NCBI RefSeq assembly: GCF_001436375.1
Contig: NZ_AZGA01000001.1
Coordinates: forward strand, 1 to 64,000
Length of the DNA: 64,000 nucleotides
From: Agrilactobacillus composti DSM 18527 = JCM 14202
Lineage (GTDB): Bacteria; Bacillota; Bacilli; Lactobacillales; Lactobacillaceae
Reading direction: 5' to 3'
In this document: positions 27,247-38,267 of the stretch, in pieces
How positions within the stretch are numbered: position 1 is the stretch's first letter
Layout: every line of letters begins with the position of its first letter
Translations under genes and position numbers: made by a program
Notes under the pieces: model-generated
Told to the model about the DNA's origin: nothing
Seen by the model: the letters and a program-made list of their open reading frames with translations, nothing else
Database searches by the model: none

Positions 27247-30200
27247 ATGTTAAATAAAAATGAACTCTTCGAAAAGTTGTTGGCACAAATTGAACTGCCG
27301 GCTGATTTGAAAACCACAGACGCTTTTGCCAATGGAGAAATTGACAAAGTCGTGGTTCATGATAAATCAAATCAATGGGAGTTCTTTTTTTCAATACCAA
27401 CGCTATTACCCTTTGAAGATTTTGAACAATTTCAACAAGCACTTATCAAGGGGTTCGATGATATTGCCAGCATTTCTTTTCATATCCATACCAATACGTC
27501 AGATTTTGATGAAAAAACGCTGCATGATTACTGGGCTTATGTATTGACCCATAGTAATTTAAATTCCCATTTACTGAAGCAAATTTGCGATGCCCAATTA
27601 CCGCAGGTCCATGATCGCCGAGTGATATTGCCGGTGGAAAATGAAATCGTACAAGAATATATTGTCAAAGGCGCTTTGGGGCCCATCGAGGAGACCTTTG
27701 CTGATCTTGGGTTTCCCGGTTTTAATATCACAGCAACAGTAGACGCTAGTGCTTCCCAGGAAAAAATCGAGGCCTTTAAAAAACGCCAAGCTGAAACTAA
27801 AGATAAGATTCAAGCTTCAGCCAAACAAGCTAGTGTTGAAAAAAGCAAGCAACCAATACGGAGCGCCATCAGTCAACGTAAGGGTGATGCCTTAGTGGGA
27901 CGTAAGATTAAACCAGACTTACCTGTGCGTCAAATGGCTGAAATCACGGAAGAAGAGCGCAGCGTGGTGGTTGAAGGCTACGTTTTTGACAGTGAGGTTC
28001 GGAAGTTACGGTCTGGCAGACAATTATTGATCATCAAAATGACCGACTACACCTCTTCTTTTGTTGTGAAGCGTTTTTCCAGGGATAATGATGACGAATC
28101 AGTTTTTGCTGACTTTAAAAAAGGGATGTGGGTCAAAGTTCGTGGGTCCGTGCAAGAAGATAGTTTCATGCGGGATCTGACGATCAATGCCCAAGACATT
28201 AATCTCTTCCACCATGAAGCCCGCCAAGATACGGCTGAAGGTGAAAAACGCATCGAACTGCATTTGCATACCACCATGAGTCAAATGGATGCCACCAACA
28301 GCATTACGGACTATGTGACCCAAGCTAAAAAGTGGGGCCACACAGCGATTGCGGTAACTGATCATTTTGGACTACAAGCTTTTCCAGATGCCCATAGTGC
28401 GGCTCAAAAAAATGACATGAAGATGATTTACGGTGTGGAGATCAATTTGGTGGATGATGGGCAACCACTAGCCTATAATTTGCGGGATGAAAAACTAAAA
28501 GATGCTGAATATGTTGTTTTTGATGTGGAGACCACGGGGTTATCTGCGGTTTATGACTCAATCATTGAATTAGCTGCTGTCAAAATGAAAGATAATGAAG
28601 TTGTTGCCAGTTTTGATGAATTTATTGATCCCGGCCATCCCTTATCTAAACTCACCACTGAATTGACTAGTATCACCGATGATATGGTCAAGGGGGCTAA
28701 ATCAGAAGCTGAGGTCTTTCAATTATTCCAAGAATTCACCGGTGATGCTATTTTAGCAGGACATAATGTCACTTTCGATATTGGGTTCTTAAATGCTGGG
28801 TATCAACGCCATGATTTACCAACTGTCACTGTGCCGGTGATCGATACCTTGGAATTGTCACGGCTGTTGCATCCCGAATATAAGAATCATAAGTTGGACA
28901 ACTTGGCTAAAAAATATGAAATTGTTTTGGAACACCATCATCGCGCCAATTCAGATGCGGAAACAACGGGCTATTTGCTCTATAAATTATTAGCCCAACT
29001 GGAAAAGCGATTTGGCAGTGACAATGTGGCACAATTAAATGATAATGTTGGTGGTAAAGAGGCTTATAAACAATCTCGGCCCCACCATGCCGTTTTGTTA
29101 GCCCAGACTCAAGCTGGTTTAAAAAATATGTTCAAGATTGTTTCTCAATCAATGATCAAATATTTTTATTATGAACCCAGAGTACCTAGAAGCTTGTTAA
29201 ATGAGTACCGTGAGGGCTTATTGGTAGGGTCTGCTTGTTCATCCGGTGAAGTATTCACCGCGATGATGCAAAAGGGTTATGCTGATGCCATGGCTAAAGC
29301 CAAATACTATGACTATATTGAAGTGATGCCCAAACCAGTCTATCAACCGTTAATTGATAGCCAATTGGTGAAGGATTACAAAGCTTTAGATGATATTATC
29401 GCTAATTTGGTCAAATTAGGACAGGATTTGGATAAGCCAGTTGTGGCCACCGGGGATGTGCATTACCTGGACAAGCATGACGCCATTTATCGGGAAATTC
29501 TCGTGAAATCGTTAAAGAGCAGCCCCTTGCGCCGGCAGACATTGCCAGATGTCCATTTCCGCACGACTGATGAAATGCTAGCAGAATTTGCTTTCTTAGG
29601 GGCAGATGTGGCCCAGCAAATTGTGGTGGATAATACCCACGCGGTGGCCGATATGATTGCCGATGATATTACGCCAGTTAAAGATAAGTTGTATACGCCG
29701 AAAATGGCCGGTGCCGAAGATGAAATTCGTAATTTAACCTTGAATAAGGCCCATGAATTGTATGGCGATCCCCTGCCAGATATCGTGGACCAGCGCTTGA
29801 AGCGAGAACTGAAGAGTATCATTGGCAATGGTTTCTCAGTGATTTATTTAATTGCCCAGAAATTGGTATTTAAGTCTAATAAAGATGGTTACTTGGTAGG
29901 TTCTCGGGGATCGGTAGGTTCTAGTTTGGTCGCGACCATGACGGGAATCACCGAAGTCAATCCTTTGCCACCCCATTATCGGTGTCCAAAATGTAAATAC
30001 AGTGAATTCTATACTAAGGGTGAAGTGGGTTCAGGTTTTGACTTACCTGATCGAACTTGTCCAAATTGTGGCACACCTTTAACTAAAGATGGCCATGATA
30101 TTCCCTTTGAAACTTTCCTAGGATTCAAGGGGGATAAAGTGCCAGATATTGATTTGAACTTTTCCGGAGATTATCAGCCTGTGGCCCATAATTATACCAA

Positions 30201-31569
30201 GGTTTTATTTGGAGAGGATCATGTTTTTCGGGCTGGGACGATTGGCACGGTTGCTGATCAGACGGCTTTTGGCTATGTGAAGCATTATGAAGAAGAAACC
30301 GGCGCTAATTTTAGAAACGCCGAAATTGACCGCCTGAAAATGGGGGCTTCTGGCGTCAAGCGAACCACGGGTCAGCATCCAGCCGGGATTATTGTTGTCC
30401 CAGACTACATGGATATTTATGACTTTACCCCGATACAGTTTCCCGCTGATGCCCAAGATGCAGCCTGGAAAACAACGCATTTTGATTTTCACTCTATCCA
30501 TGACAATATTTTGAAGTTAGATATCTTAGGCCATGATGACCCCACGATGATTCGCATGCTCCAGGACTTATCTGGCATTGATCCTAAATCAATTCCCACC
30601 GATGATCCTGGGGTAATGTCGTTATTCTCTAATCCAGATGTCTTAGGCGTAACAGAAGACCAGATCCAATCTAAGACTGGTACGCTGGGTATCCCTGAGT
30701 TTGGGACGCGCTTTGTCCGGGGAATGTTAGAAGAAACCCATCCCACCACTTTTGCGGAATTACTCCAGATTTCCGGTTTGTCCCACGGGACGGATGTCTG
30801 GTTAGGTAATGCCGAAGAGTTGATCAACCAAGGGGTGGTCACTTTGAAAGATGTTATTGGCTGTCGGGATAATATTATGATGGATTTAATTCACTGGGGT
30901 ATGGATTCGCAAATGGCTTTTCAAATTATGGAACATGTGCGTAAGGGCCGAGGTATTCCAGATGAATGGCAAGACGCATTGCGTGCTAATGAAAATGTGC
31001 CCGATTGGTACATTGATTCATGTTTGAAGATTAAGTATATGTTCCCGAAGGCACATGCCACGGCCTATATTTTAATGGCCTTGCGAATCGCTTACTTTAA
31101 GGTTTATTTTCCGATTATTTATTACTGTGCCTATTTATCGGTGCGGGCAGACGATTATGATTTAGTCGCCATGACCTCAGGTAAAGACGCTGTTAAAGCA
31201 GAGATGCAAGCTATCAAAGACAAGGGCTTAGATGCTTCTCAAAAAGAGAAAAATTTATTGACAGTTTTAGAAATTGCCAATGAATGTTTAGAACGGGGCA
31301 TTGATATTAAAATGGTGGACATTAATACGTCAGACTCTGAGGATTTTCAGATCATTGATGATCATACCTTGCTGGCCCCGTTTAAAGCTGTACCAAGTTT
31401 AGGGGATAGTGTTGCCAAGCAAATTGTTGCTGCTAGAGAAGAAAAGCCCTTCTTATCTAAGGAAGATTTAAGCAATCGGGGGAAGGTATCTGCGACTTTG
31501 ATTCAATACATGACAGATAATCACGTTCTCGAAGATTTGCCGGATGAAAATCAATTATCTTTGTTTTAA
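27247..31569 (+). CDS. polC: DNA polymerase III alpha subunit, PolC type
   Basis: A 1440-residue replicative polymerase of low-GC Gram-positives. Domains in order: N-terminal and OB fold (about 1-330), PHP domain beginning [13 protein letters not shown] near 336, inserted proofreading exonuclease beginning [11 protein letters not shown] near 420, PHP remainder, zinc-binding CPKC...CPNCG pair near 915-940, and palm with [11 protein letters not shown] containing catalytic aspartates. The polymerase ends with the HTH/duplex-binding region. The ATG follows AGAGGAG. The order proS-polC is standard. A separate promoter for rimP follows immediately. Confidence 0.98.
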   Translation: MLNKNELFEKLLAQIELPADLKTTDAFANGEIDKVVVHDKSNQWEFFFSIPTLLPFEDFEQFQQALIKGFDDIASISFHIHTNTSDFDEKTLHDYWAYVLTHSNLNSHLLKQICDAQLPQVHDRRVILPVENEIVQEYIVKGALGPIEETFADLGFPGFNITATVDASASQEKIEAFKKRQAETKDKIQASAKQASVEKSKQPIRSAISQRKGDALVGRKIKPDLPVRQMAEITEEERSVVVEGYVFDSEVRKLRSGRQLLIIKMTDYTSSFVVKRFSRDNDDESVFADFKKGMWVKVRGSVQEDSFMRDLTINAQDINLFHHEARQDTAEGEKRIELHLHTTMSQMDATNSITDYVTQAKKWGHTAIAVTDHFGLQAFPDAHSAAQKNDMKMIYGVEINLVDDGQPLAYNLRDEKLKDAEYVVFDVETTGLSAVYDSIIELAAVKMKDNEVVASFDEFIDPGHPLSKLTTELTSITDDMVKGAKSEAEVFQLFQEFTGDAILAGHNVTFDIGFLNAGYQRHDLPTVTVPVIDTLELSRLLHPEYKNHKLDNLAKKYEIVLEHHHRANSDAETTGYLLYKLLAQLEKRFGSDNVAQLNDNVGGKEAYKQSRPHHAVLLAQTQAGLKNMFKIVSQSMIKYFYYEPRVPRSLLNEYREGLLVGSACSSGEVFTAMMQKGYADAMAKAKYYDYIEVMPKPVYQPLIDSQLVKDYKALDDIIANLVKLGQDLDKPVVATGDVHYLDKHDAIYREILVKSLKSSPLRRQTLPDVHFRTTDEMLAEFAFLGADVAQQIVVDNTHAVADMIADDITPVKDKLYTPKMAGAEDEIRNLTLNKAHELYGDPLPDIVDQRLKRELKSIIGNGFSVIYLIAQKLVFKSNKDGYLVGSRGSVGSSLVATMTGITEVNPLPPHYRCPKCKYSEFYTKGEVGSGFDLPDRTCPNCGTPLTKDGHDIPFETFLGFKGDKVPDIDLNFSGDYQPVAHNYTKVLFGEDHVFRAGTIGTVADQTAFGYVKHYEEETGANFRNAEIDRLKMGASGVKRTTGQHPAGIIVVPDYMDIYDFTPIQFPADAQDAAWKTTHFDFHSIHDNILKLDILGHDDPTMIRMLQDLSGIDPKSIPTDDPGVMSLFSNPDVLGVTEDQIQSKTGTLGIPEFGTRFVRGMLEETHPTTFAELLQISGLSHGTDVWLGNAEELINQGVVTLKDVIGCRDNIMMDLIHWGMDSQMAFQIMEHVRKGRGIPDEWQDALRANENVPDWYIDSCLKIKYMFPKAHATAYILMALRIAYFKVYFPIIYYCAYLSVRADDYDLVAMTSGKDAVKAEMQAIKDKGLDASQKEKNLLTVLEIANECLERGIDIKMVDINTSDSEDFQIIDDHTLLAPFKAVPSLGDSVAKQIVAAREEKPFLSKEDLSNRGKVSATLIQYMTDNHVLEDLPDENQLSLF

Positions 31570-31600
31570 ATCTATGAAAACGGCTAAAACTGGGTCGTAT

Positions 31601-31629
31601 TTGCTAAATCACAAGAAACATGTTATATT
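31601..31629 (+). promoter_or_regulatory. Promoter of the rimP-nusA-infB operon
   Basis: TTGCTA (31601-31606), 17-base spacer, TATATT (31624-31629) with TGT before it. Transcription would start near 31636. Confidence 0.75.
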
Positions 31630-31656
31630 TAGAATGTATTTTGATACTTTTCGTTT

Positions 31657-31683
31657 GAGTGAGCAGAAGTGCTCACTCTTTTT
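31657..31683 (+). terminator. Leader hairpin with U-tract before rimP (attenuator candidate)
   Basis: Perfect GAGTGAGC (31657-31664) and GCTCACTC (31671-31678) with AGAAGT loop and a T-run. Since the promoter at 31601-31629 lies upstream, this terminator is inside the operon's own leader, about 20 bases after the start. It may also end polC transcripts. Confidence 0.8.
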
Positions 31684-31712
31684 ATTGAAATAAATCAAGT
31701 GGAGGTGATTCT

Positions 31713-32186
31713 TTGAGTAACGTTGTGACCATTGTTGAAAATATCGTACAACCAATCGTTGATTCTTATCATTTCCAACTCGTAGATGTGGCCTATGAAA
31801 AAGAGGGACGCTCCTGGTATCTTAGAGTTTACATTGACAAACCCGGTGGTATCGACATCGAAGAATGTGCTTTGGTAAGTGAAAAATTAAGTGAAAAATT
31901 GGATGTTTTAGAACCTGATCCCTTTGATGATGCCTATTTCTTAGAGGTTTCATCCCCAGGCGCAGAACGACCATTGAAGACTGACACAGATATTGAAAAT
32001 GCTGTTGGGGAATATATTCACATTTCGCTCTATCAAATTATTGATCAAAATAAAGTTTATGAAGGTACCTTAAAAGCAGTAGATCCAGACAATTTAACGC
32101 TGGAGATTAAAAATAAAACACGGCGTCAGTTAAAAACATTTGAACGGAAGAATATTGCTAAAGCGCGTTTGGCAATTGAATTTTAA
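31713..32186 (+). CDS. rimP: Ribosome maturation factor RimP
   Basis: A 157-residue protein needed for 30S subunit maturation. The N-terminal alpha/beta domain shows LRVYIDKPGGIDIEECA, the linking segment reads LEVSSPGAERPL, and an SH3-like C-terminal domain follows. It starts with TTG 31713 behind GGAGGTGA. It heads the conserved rimP-nusA-rnpM-ylxQ-infB-rbfA operon and lies just after the leader hairpin. Confidence 0.96.
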   Translation: MSNVVTIVENIVQPIVDSYHFQLVDVAYEKEGRSWYLRVYIDKPGGIDIEECALVSEKLSEKLDVLEPDPFDDAYFLEVSSPGAERPLKTDTDIENAVGEYIHISLYQIIDQNKVYEGTLKAVDPDNLTLEIKNKTRRQLKTFERKNIAKARLAIEF

Positions 32187-32203
32187 GATCGGAAGGACTT
32201 ATC

Positions 32204-33442
32204 ATGAGTAAAGAAATGATTGAAGCTTTAGATGCTTTGGAAAAAGAAAAAGGCGTCAAAAAAGAGATCGTTATTGAGGCTTTAGAAGCGGCTTTAGTTT
32301 CAGCTTATAAGCGAAATTATGGCCAAGCCCAAAACGTTGAAGTGGATTTTGATGATAAAAAGGGTGATATCCATGTTTATGCCGTTAAGGAAGTCACGGA
32401 TGAAGTTTTTGACTCTCGCTTAGAAGTTGGCTTGGATGAAGCTTTGAAAATGAATAAGGGCTATGAATTAGGCGATCAAATCAAATTTGAAGTCACGCCC
32501 AAAGACTTTGGCCGAATTGCGGCTCAAACGGCCAAACAAGTCATTATGCAGCGGGTTCGTGAAGCTGAACGCAGTATTGTTTATGATGAATATAGTCAGT
32601 ATGAAAATGAAATTATGCAAGGTGTGGTTGAACGCCGTGACAACCGCTTTATTTACGTAAATTTGGGTCGAATTGAAGCTGTTTTAGGTAAACCAGATCA
32701 AATGCCAAATGAGGATTATCAACCCCATGACCGCATTAAGGTCTATGTGACCAAAGTTGAAAATACGACCAAGGGCCCGCAAGTATTCGTCAGTCGGACT
32801 CACCCAGATTTAGTTAAGCGCCTATTTGAACAAGAAGTACCTGAGATTTATGATGGTACTGTTGAAATTATGTCGATTGTGAGAGAAGCTGGCGACCGGA
32901 CGAAGATGGCGGTTCGTTCAACAGATAGTAATATTGACGCCGTTGGGACCTGTGTTGGTCCTAAAGGTCAACGGGTTCAAGCCGTGGTCAACGAACTTCA
33001 TGGGGAAAATATGGACATTGTTGCTTGGGAAGAAAATCCCGCTGATTATATTGCCAATGCTTTAAATCCAGCAGAAGTAGTCAACGTGGTCTTTGACCAA
33101 AATAATGACCATAATTGTGTGGTGATCGTCCCTGATGATCAATTGTCTTTAGCCATTGGGAAACGGGGCCAAAATGCCCGCCTAGCGGCAAAATTGACTG
33201 GTTTTCGAATTGATATTGAGCGGGAAAGTGAAGCCGGCGATATTCAAAGTAAGTTTGATGAAGTTGCCCGTAATCGCATATTAGCGCAAGCTCAAGCTGA
33301 CACACCCGCACAAGGTGCCACCACACCAAGCCCGGCTGATGCAAAACCGCAAACGCCATCAGCAACGCCAAAGCCTGACCAAGCTGATGACGCCGGGACA
33401 GCAGATGCTAAAACTAGCTCATCTAGTGATCAAGCAGAGTAG
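32204..33442 (+). CDS. nusA: Transcription elongation/termination factor NusA
   Basis: A 412-residue RNA polymerase-binding protein that promotes pausing, folding of hairpins and intrinsic termination. The N-terminal domain (about 1-130), S1 domain (about 135-200) and two KH domains follow, with GPKGQRVQAV and AIGKRGQNARLAAKL as the KH RNA-gripping loops. A 65-residue Ala/Pro/Thr/Asp low-complexity tail ends the protein in place of the acidic repeats of enteric NusA. By analogy with other bacteria it may regulate its own operon through the leader hairpin. Confidence 0.97.
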   Translation: MSKEMIEALDALEKEKGVKKEIVIEALEAALVSAYKRNYGQAQNVEVDFDDKKGDIHVYAVKEVTDEVFDSRLEVGLDEALKMNKGYELGDQIKFEVTPKDFGRIAAQTAKQVIMQRVREAERSIVYDEYSQYENEIMQGVVERRDNRFIYVNLGRIEAVLGKPDQMPNEDYQPHDRIKVYVTKVENTTKGPQVFVSRTHPDLVKRLFEQEVPEIYDGTVEIMSIVREAGDRTKMAVRSTDSNIDAVGTCVGPKGQRVQAVVNELHGENMDIVAWEENPADYIANALNPAEVVNVVFDQNNDHNCVVIVPDDQLSLAIGKRGQNARLAAKLTGFRIDIERESEAGDIQSKFDEVARNRILAQAQADTPAQGATTPSPADAKPQTPSATPKPDQADDAGTADAKTSSSSDQAE

Positions 33443-33449
33443 GTGAATT

Positions 33450-33746
33450 ATGAAGAAACGTAAAATTCCGATGCGTAAAGATGTGTTAACTGATGAAATG
33501 CATCCCAAAAAAGAAATGGTTCGTGTTGTTAGGAATAAAGAAGGCGAAGTTAGTCTAGACCCGACTGGTAAAAAACCGGGTCGTGGTGCTTATGTTTCCT
33601 TAAATCCTGAAGCGGTGAAAGCTGCCAAAGAAAAACGGACCCTAGATACAGTTTTCGAAGTTAAAATTTCAGACGACTTTTATGATGAACTGTTTGAATA
33701 CGTTGATCATAAAAAAGCCAGACAGGAACTTTTCGGTAATGACTAA
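33450..33746 (+). CDS. rnpM: YlxR family RNA-binding protein (RnpM)
   Basis: A 98-residue member of the YlxR (DUF448) family. The family core is visible: KKEMVRVVRNKEGEVSLDPTGKKPGRGAYVS (key parts MVRVVR, DPTGK and GRGAY). YlxR proteins have been tied to RNase P modulation and to binding of nucleic acid; that role is from the family. It overlaps the first base of ylxQ at a TAATG junction, so the two are translated together within the nusA-infB operon. Confidence 0.9.
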   Translation: MKKRKIPMRKDVLTDEMHPKKEMVRVVRNKEGEVSLDPTGKKPGRGAYVSLNPEAVKAAKEKRTLDTVFEVKISDDFYDELFEYVDHKKARQELFGND

Positions 33747-34051
33747 TGGTAATTGATCAAACTCAAAAACTAATGAACCTCATTGGCTTAGCGATGCGCG
33801 CCGGGAAAATTATTACTGGGGAAGAATTAGTTTTAAAAGCACTGATTGCTGGCAAGCTAAAATTAGTATTTATTGCTAGTGATGCTGGCAGTGCCACAAC
33901 CAAAAAATTAAATGATAAAACGACTTACTATCATGTACCCATACATGACCAATTAAGTACGGAGCAACTCACAAAAGCAATTGGCCGACCAAGAAAAATT
34001 ATCGGCATTAATGATGCCGGATTTGCCAAAGGCATGGTGAAGCTCATGTAA
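33746..34051 (+). CDS. ylxQ: L7Ae family ribosomal protein YlxQ
   Basis: A 101-residue protein of the L7Ae/L30e kink-turn-binding family. The [20 protein letters not shown] opening and the [13 protein letters not shown] segment fit the fold. Bacterial YlxQ binds kink-turn RNA, but its partner in the ribosome or RNase P is not settled. The ATG is part of a TAATG overlap with rnpM, with no independent ribosome site needed. Confidence 0.9.
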   Translation: MVIDQTQKLMNLIGLAMRAGKIITGEELVLKALIAGKLKLVFIASDAGSATTKKLNDKTTYYHVPIHDQLSTEQLTKAIGRPRKIIGINDAGFAKGMVKLM

Positions 34052-34068
34052 ATAAGGAGCGTGAAGAT

Positions 34069-36783
34069 ATGGGGAAAAAGAGAATTTATGAATTTGCAAA
34101 GGAATTAAATTTACCAAGTAAAGAAGTAGTTGAAGCGGCTCAAAAAGCTGGTTTAGATATTAAGAATCACATGTCATCAGTTGAAGTTGGTCAAGAGCAA
34201 AAGATTAAGCAGGCCTTGCATGTAGATACTGGTGTCACCAGCGGTGCTAGTAAGGCTGGCAGTCAGCAACCAAGAGCTGCTCAGCCAAGACCTGCCCATC
34301 AACATACCCCAGCTAGACCTTCATCTCACCAAAATCGGGCGGTCACAAGAAATACCGCTGCCGCTAGTCAACCAAGTAATCCTAATCAAAATAATAATAG
34401 TCACCATACCACGAATAGTAATTCGAACCATACCGGTACGACGCAACAGAATAATCGACCAAGACAGGATAATAATCGTATGCAAAGTTCGCAACAAAAG
34501 TCTAACAATGGTACTTCACAAACAAATAATCGGCCAAACAATCGTAACAGCCGACCACAAAATCAAAATCGCAATGCAAGCACTAACGCTGGCCAAAATC
34601 GGACGAATAACAATCAAGGCCAAAATCGTAATGCTATTAATAATCAAAATCGTAGCAACAACAATCAAAATCGCAACACTAGTAATCCACAAAACCGCAC
34701 CAATACGACAACCAATAACCGGACGAATAACAATCGTCCAGCTAGCAATAATGCGCGGCCACAAAATAGTCGCCTACAAAATTCAGGTTCGACGACCAAC
34801 CAAACGCGCACCACTGGGAACACGCAAAATCGCACGGGTCAACGGACAACAACCGGTGGGAATACTGGCGGTGGTTACAACAATCGTAACAGCAATAATC
34901 GCGGGGGCTCATGGAGCAATAATCGTGGCGGCAATGCCTTTAATCGTCGGCGGAATAATAAAAAGAACCGGCGTCGGGATACGACACCTAAGAAACCAAT
35001 GCCACAACGTAAAGATCGGCCATTACCAAGTGTCTTAGTTTATACAGAAGGTATGAATGCCCAGGACTTGGGTAAAATTTTACACCGGGAACCAGCAGAA
35101 ATTGTTAAAAAATTATTTATGCTGGGCGTCATGACTAACCAAAATCAATCTTTAACTAAGGATGCCATTGAATTATTAGCTACAGATTATGGCATTGATG
35201 CGAAAGAAAAAGTTGAAGAAGATATCACTGATTTGGATAAAATCTTTAATGACGAAGAGCAAAATGATGCTCATTTGGAAAGCCGACCACCAGTTGTAAC
35301 GATCATGGGGCACGTTGACCATGGTAAAACAACGTTGTTGGATAAATTACGGCATACCCATGTAACTGCTAGTGAAGCTGGGGGGATCACCCAACATATT
35401 GGGGCCTACCAAGTTAAATTGGATAATCGCGTCATTACTTTTCTAGATACACCAGGGCATGCGGCCTTCACTAACATGCGAGCCCGGGGTGCTGATGTTA
35501 CCGATATCATTATTTTAGTTGTTGCGGCTGATGATGGTGTGATGCCACAAACAATTGAAGCCATCAACCACGCTAAGGCTGCTAAGGCACCAATTATTGT
35601 GGCTGTTAACAAAATCGATAAGCCCGGCGCTAACCCGAACCACGTGATGGAACAGTTGACCGAATATGGGTTAATTCCTGAAAGCTGGGGCGGCGATACC
35701 ATTTTCGTTGAAATTTCTGCTAAATTTGGCAAAAATATTGATGAATTATTGGAAATGGTTTTACTTGAGGCCGACATGTTGGAATTAAAAGCCAACCCAC
35801 AACAACGTGGGGTCGGTACGGTTCTTGAAGCTCGACTAGACAAGGGTAAAGGGCCAGTAGCTTCCTTACTTGTGCAACAAGGGACACTCCACGTCGGGGA
35901 TCCAATTGTCGTGGGGAATACCTTTGGCCGTATTCGGGTCATGACCAATGACCGGGGGCGGCGGGTTAAAGAAGCCTTGCCATCTGAACCAGTAGAAATC
36001 ACTGGTTTAAATGATGTACCAGATGCAGCTGATAAGTTTGCCGTCTATGAAGACGAAAAAACAGCTCGGGCAGCTGGTGAAGAACGTGCGAAAAAGGCTT
36101 TGCTTGAAGAACGTAGTCATACGACACATGTTACGTTAGATAACCTGTTTGAGTCCATGAAACAAGGGGAACTTAAAGAAGTCGACGTTATCATTAAAGG
36201 TGACGTTCAGGGTTCTGTTGAAGCGTTAGCCAACAGTTTACAAAAAATTGAAGTTGCTGGTGTGCGTGTGAATATTATTCACCAAGCCGTTGGGGCCATT
36301 AATGAAAGTGATGTTACCTTAGCTGCAGCCAGTCAAGCGATTATCTTAGGGTTTAACGTTCGGCCGACCGCTAATGCTAGATCACAAGCTGATATGGATG
36401 ACGTGGATATTCGCCTTTACAATGTCATTTATAATGCCATTGAAGAAGTTGAGTCTGCCATGAAAGGCATGCTGGAACCAACTTACCAAGAAAAAGTAAC
36501 CGGTAACTTAACTGTCCGCGAAACGTATAAAGTTTCTAAAGTTGGGACGATTGCTGGGGCCTATGTAAATACAGGTTATATTACCCGAGATTCAGGGGTA
36601 CGACTGATTCGCAATAGCATCGTTATTTTTGAAGGTAAACTAGCTTCCTTGAAGCGTTTTAAAGATGACGTTAAAGAAGTTCGCTCTGGTTTTGATTGCG
36701 GCCTAACAATTGAAAATTACAACGATATTAAAGTTGATGACGAAATCGAAGCTTATGTTATGGAAGAAGTGCCAGTTAAATAA
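34069..36783 (+). CDS. infB: Translation initiation factor IF-2
   Basis: A 904-residue GTPase that places initiator tRNA on the ribosome. The N-terminal IF2-N segment is followed by a very long low-complexity region (about 60-310) dominated by Asn, with Gln, Arg, Thr and Ser and many N-R-N and Q-N-R repeats. A second IF2-N domain, then the G domain follows with GHVDHGKTT (starting near 414), DTPGHAAF and NKIDKPG. Domains II, III and C2 complete the protein. The N-terminal linker is variable in the family, but here it is unusually asparagine-rich. GGAG precedes the ATG. Confidence 0.97.
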   Translation: MGKKRIYEFAKELNLPSKEVVEAAQKAGLDIKNHMSSVEVGQEQKIKQALHVDTGVTSGASKAGSQQPRAAQPRPAHQHTPARPSSHQNRAVTRNTAAASQPSNPNQNNNSHHTTNSNSNHTGTTQQNNRPRQDNNRMQSSQQKSNNGTSQTNNRPNNRNSRPQNQNRNASTNAGQNRTNNNQGQNRNAINNQNRSNNNQNRNTSNPQNRTNTTTNNRTNNNRPASNNARPQNSRLQNSGSTTNQTRTTGNTQNRTGQRTTTGGNTGGGYNNRNSNNRGGSWSNNRGGNAFNRRRNNKKNRRRDTTPKKPMPQRKDRPLPSVLVYTEGMNAQDLGKILHREPAEIVKKLFMLGVMTNQNQSLTKDAIELLATDYGIDAKEKVEEDITDLDKIFNDEEQNDAHLESRPPVVTIMGHVDHGKTTLLDKLRHTHVTASEAGGITQHIGAYQVKLDNRVITFLDTPGHAAFTNMRARGADVTDIIILVVAADDGVMPQTIEAINHAKAAKAPIIVAVNKIDKPGANPNHVMEQLTEYGLIPESWGGDTIFVEISAKFGKNIDELLEMVLLEADMLELKANPQQRGVGTVLEARLDKGKGPVASLLVQQGTLHVGDPIVVGNTFGRIRVMTNDRGRRVKEALPSEPVEITGLNDVPDAADKFAVYEDEKTARAAGEERAKKALLEERSHTTHVTLDNLFESMKQGELKEVDVIIKGDVQGSVEALANSLQKIEVAGVRVNIIHQAVGAINESDVTLAAASQAIILGFNVRPTANARSQADMDDVDIRLYNVIYNAIEEVESAMKGMLEPTYQEKVTGNLTVRETYKVSKVGTIAGAYVNTGYITRDSGVRLIRNSIVIFEGKLASLKRFKDDVKEVRSGFDCGLTIENYNDIKVDDEIEAYVMEEVPVK

Positions 36784-36822
36784 ATTCTCAATAACCAAGC
36801 TTGATTTAGGGGGTTTGTTTTT

Positions 36823-37176
36823 ATGAAACATCGTATTGGTCGTGTTGAACAAGAAATTTTACGCGAAGTTAACGATATCTTGCTCAAACGTGTGCGGGAT
36901 CCACGTATTGAAGGTGTCACTATCACCGGGGTGGATCTAACTGGTGACTTACAGCATTGCAAGATTTATTATTCAATTTTGTCTGATAAAGCTAGTGATA
37001 GCCAGCGGGCACAAGCTGGATTGGATCATGCTAAAGGTTTGATTCGCAGTGAACTGGGTCAACGCATTAAGATTTATAAAATTCCAGAATTGACATTCTT
37101 ACAAGATAAGTCTGTTCAATATGGTGAAAGAATCGATGAGTTGATTCGTGGTCTGCATGAATCTGAAAAGCAGTAA
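36823..37176 (+). CDS. rbfA: 30S ribosome-binding factor A
   Basis: A 117-residue KH-like protein that assists late 30S maturation, especially at the 5' end of 16S rRNA. The opening HRIGRVEQEILREVNDIL and the central VTITGVDLTGDLQHCKIYYS pattern (key parts GVDLTGDL and IYYS) match the family. It follows infB by 39 bases and ends the operon at a strong terminator (37218). Confidence 0.96.
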   Translation: MKHRIGRVEQEILREVNDILLKRVRDPRIEGVTITGVDLTGDLQHCKIYYSILSDKASDSQRAQAGLDHAKGLIRSELGQRIKIYKIPELTFLQDKSVQYGERIDELIRGLHESEKQ

Positions 37177-37217
37177 TATTTTAAGTTAATGCTAATACCC
37201 AAATCAATAGTTCAGCT

Positions 37218-37257
37218 AAAAACCGCATTCAAATCATGATTTGAATGCGGTTTTTTT
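37218..37257 (+). terminator. Intrinsic terminator after rbfA
   Basis: AACCGCATTCAAAT pairs perfectly with ATTTGAATGCGGTT around CATG, followed by T-run; A-run on the other side allows bidirectional action. Confidence 0.92.
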
Positions 37258-37281
37258 CTTTGGTTTCAAACGGCGTACACC

Positions 37282-37311
37282 TTGTTTTTACAGCGACTTT
37301 CCAGTTATAAT
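37282..37311 (+). promoter_or_regulatory. Probable promoter of truB-ribF-hemW
   Basis: TTGTTT (37282-37287), 18-base spacer, TATAAT (37306-37311), 36 bases before the truB start. Confidence 0.65.
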
Positions 37312-37346
37312 GTACTTATTTGGCAAAATAGAAACGGAGATAAAAT

Positions 37347-38255
37347 ATGAACGGAATTTTACCCTTATATAAGCCTGCTGGCATGTCCAGCCATGATTGT
37401 GTGGCGGCTATCCGCAAAATCATTCATGAGCGGCGTGTGGGCCATTCAGGCACTTTGGATCCACAAGTAGATGGTGTTTTACCGATATGTATTGGGCAAG
37501 CCACGAAAGTCGTGGATTACTTATTGACTAAGGGCAAGGTTTACACCGGTGAAATCTTATTAGGACAAGCCAGCGAAACCGAAGATTTGGAGGGGGCGAT
37601 TATTGCTCAGACGGCAATTCTAAAACCCTTTGATCAAGATCAGATAACCCAGGCCATGGCGGCCTTAACGGGCGATATCATTCAAATTCCACCGATGTAT
37701 TCAGCCGTTAAAGTAAACGGTCGACGCTTGTATGACTATGCCCGTAGTGGTGATCCAGTGCAACGCCCCAAACGGGCAGTTCATGTTTATCGTTTTCAGT
37801 TGCTTGGTACTAATTACGATGCCACAACCAAGACGCAACGCATTCAATTTTCGGCGGAAGTCTCAAAGGGGACTTACATTCGCACATTAGCGGTGGACTG
37901 TGGCAAAATTTTAGGGGTGCCGGCTTTGATGGCACAACTAACACGTTTGTCCAGTGGTGGGTTTGATCTTGAGGATACAATTTCACTGGCTGACTTTAAA
38001 GCAGCAGTGGCCAATGGACAAGGGGCACAACACTTGTTTCCAATGGAACGGGTCCTGAGCGATTTTCCAGTTTATGTCTTATCGCCACACCAGCGTGAAC
38101 AGATTCAAAATGGGGCTTTTTTAGAGCTGCCTGGTTTACCAGATGTGGTGGCATTGACCTATCAAAATTATATTAAAGCTTTATATCAGCGTAAACGTGG
38201 TGATATCTATAAACCGCTGAGAATGTTTTTGCAAAATGAGGGAATTGGCAGTTAG
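37347..38255 (+). CDS. truB: tRNA pseudouridine-55 synthase TruB
   Basis: A 302-residue enzyme that forms pseudouridine 55 in the T-loop of tRNAs. The family opening GILPLYKPAGMSSHD and the active-site segment GHSGTLDPQVDGVLP with catalytic Asp38 are clear; KVYTGEILLG and a C-terminal TruB/PUA part follow. CGGAG precedes the ATG. It is 12 bases before ribF, the common truB-ribF pairing. Confidence 0.97.
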   Translation: MNGILPLYKPAGMSSHDCVAAIRKIIHERRVGHSGTLDPQVDGVLPICIGQATKVVDYLLTKGKVYTGEILLGQASETEDLEGAIIAQTAILKPFDQDQITQAMAALTGDIIQIPPMYSAVKVNGRRLYDYARSGDPVQRPKRAVHVYRFQLLGTNYDATTKTQRIQFSAEVSKGTYIRTLAVDCGKILGVPALMAQLTRLSSGGFDLEDTISLADFKAAVANGQGAQHLFPMERVLSDFPVYVLSPHQREQIQNGAFLELPGLPDVVALTYQNYIKALYQRKRGDIYKPLRMFLQNEGIGS

Positions 38256-38267
38256 GAGTAAGTTATC

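Noticed and set aside
34300-35000. Repetitive DNA in infB considered as a CRISPR-like or satellite repeat
   Set aside because: Repeat units are irregular, follow codon boundaries and encode a low-complexity protein segment; there are no conserved repeat-spacer intervals.
34232-35038. Long second reading frame (268 codons) inside infB
   Set aside because: It is an out-of-frame reading of the Asn/Gln/Arg repeat region; repetitive AAT/CAA/CGT codons avoid stops in another frame. No ribosome site or family resemblance.
35406-36002. 198-codon reverse frame within infB
   Set aside because: Opposite strand of the conserved G domain, Ser/Thr/Pro-rich without motifs, no ribosome site.
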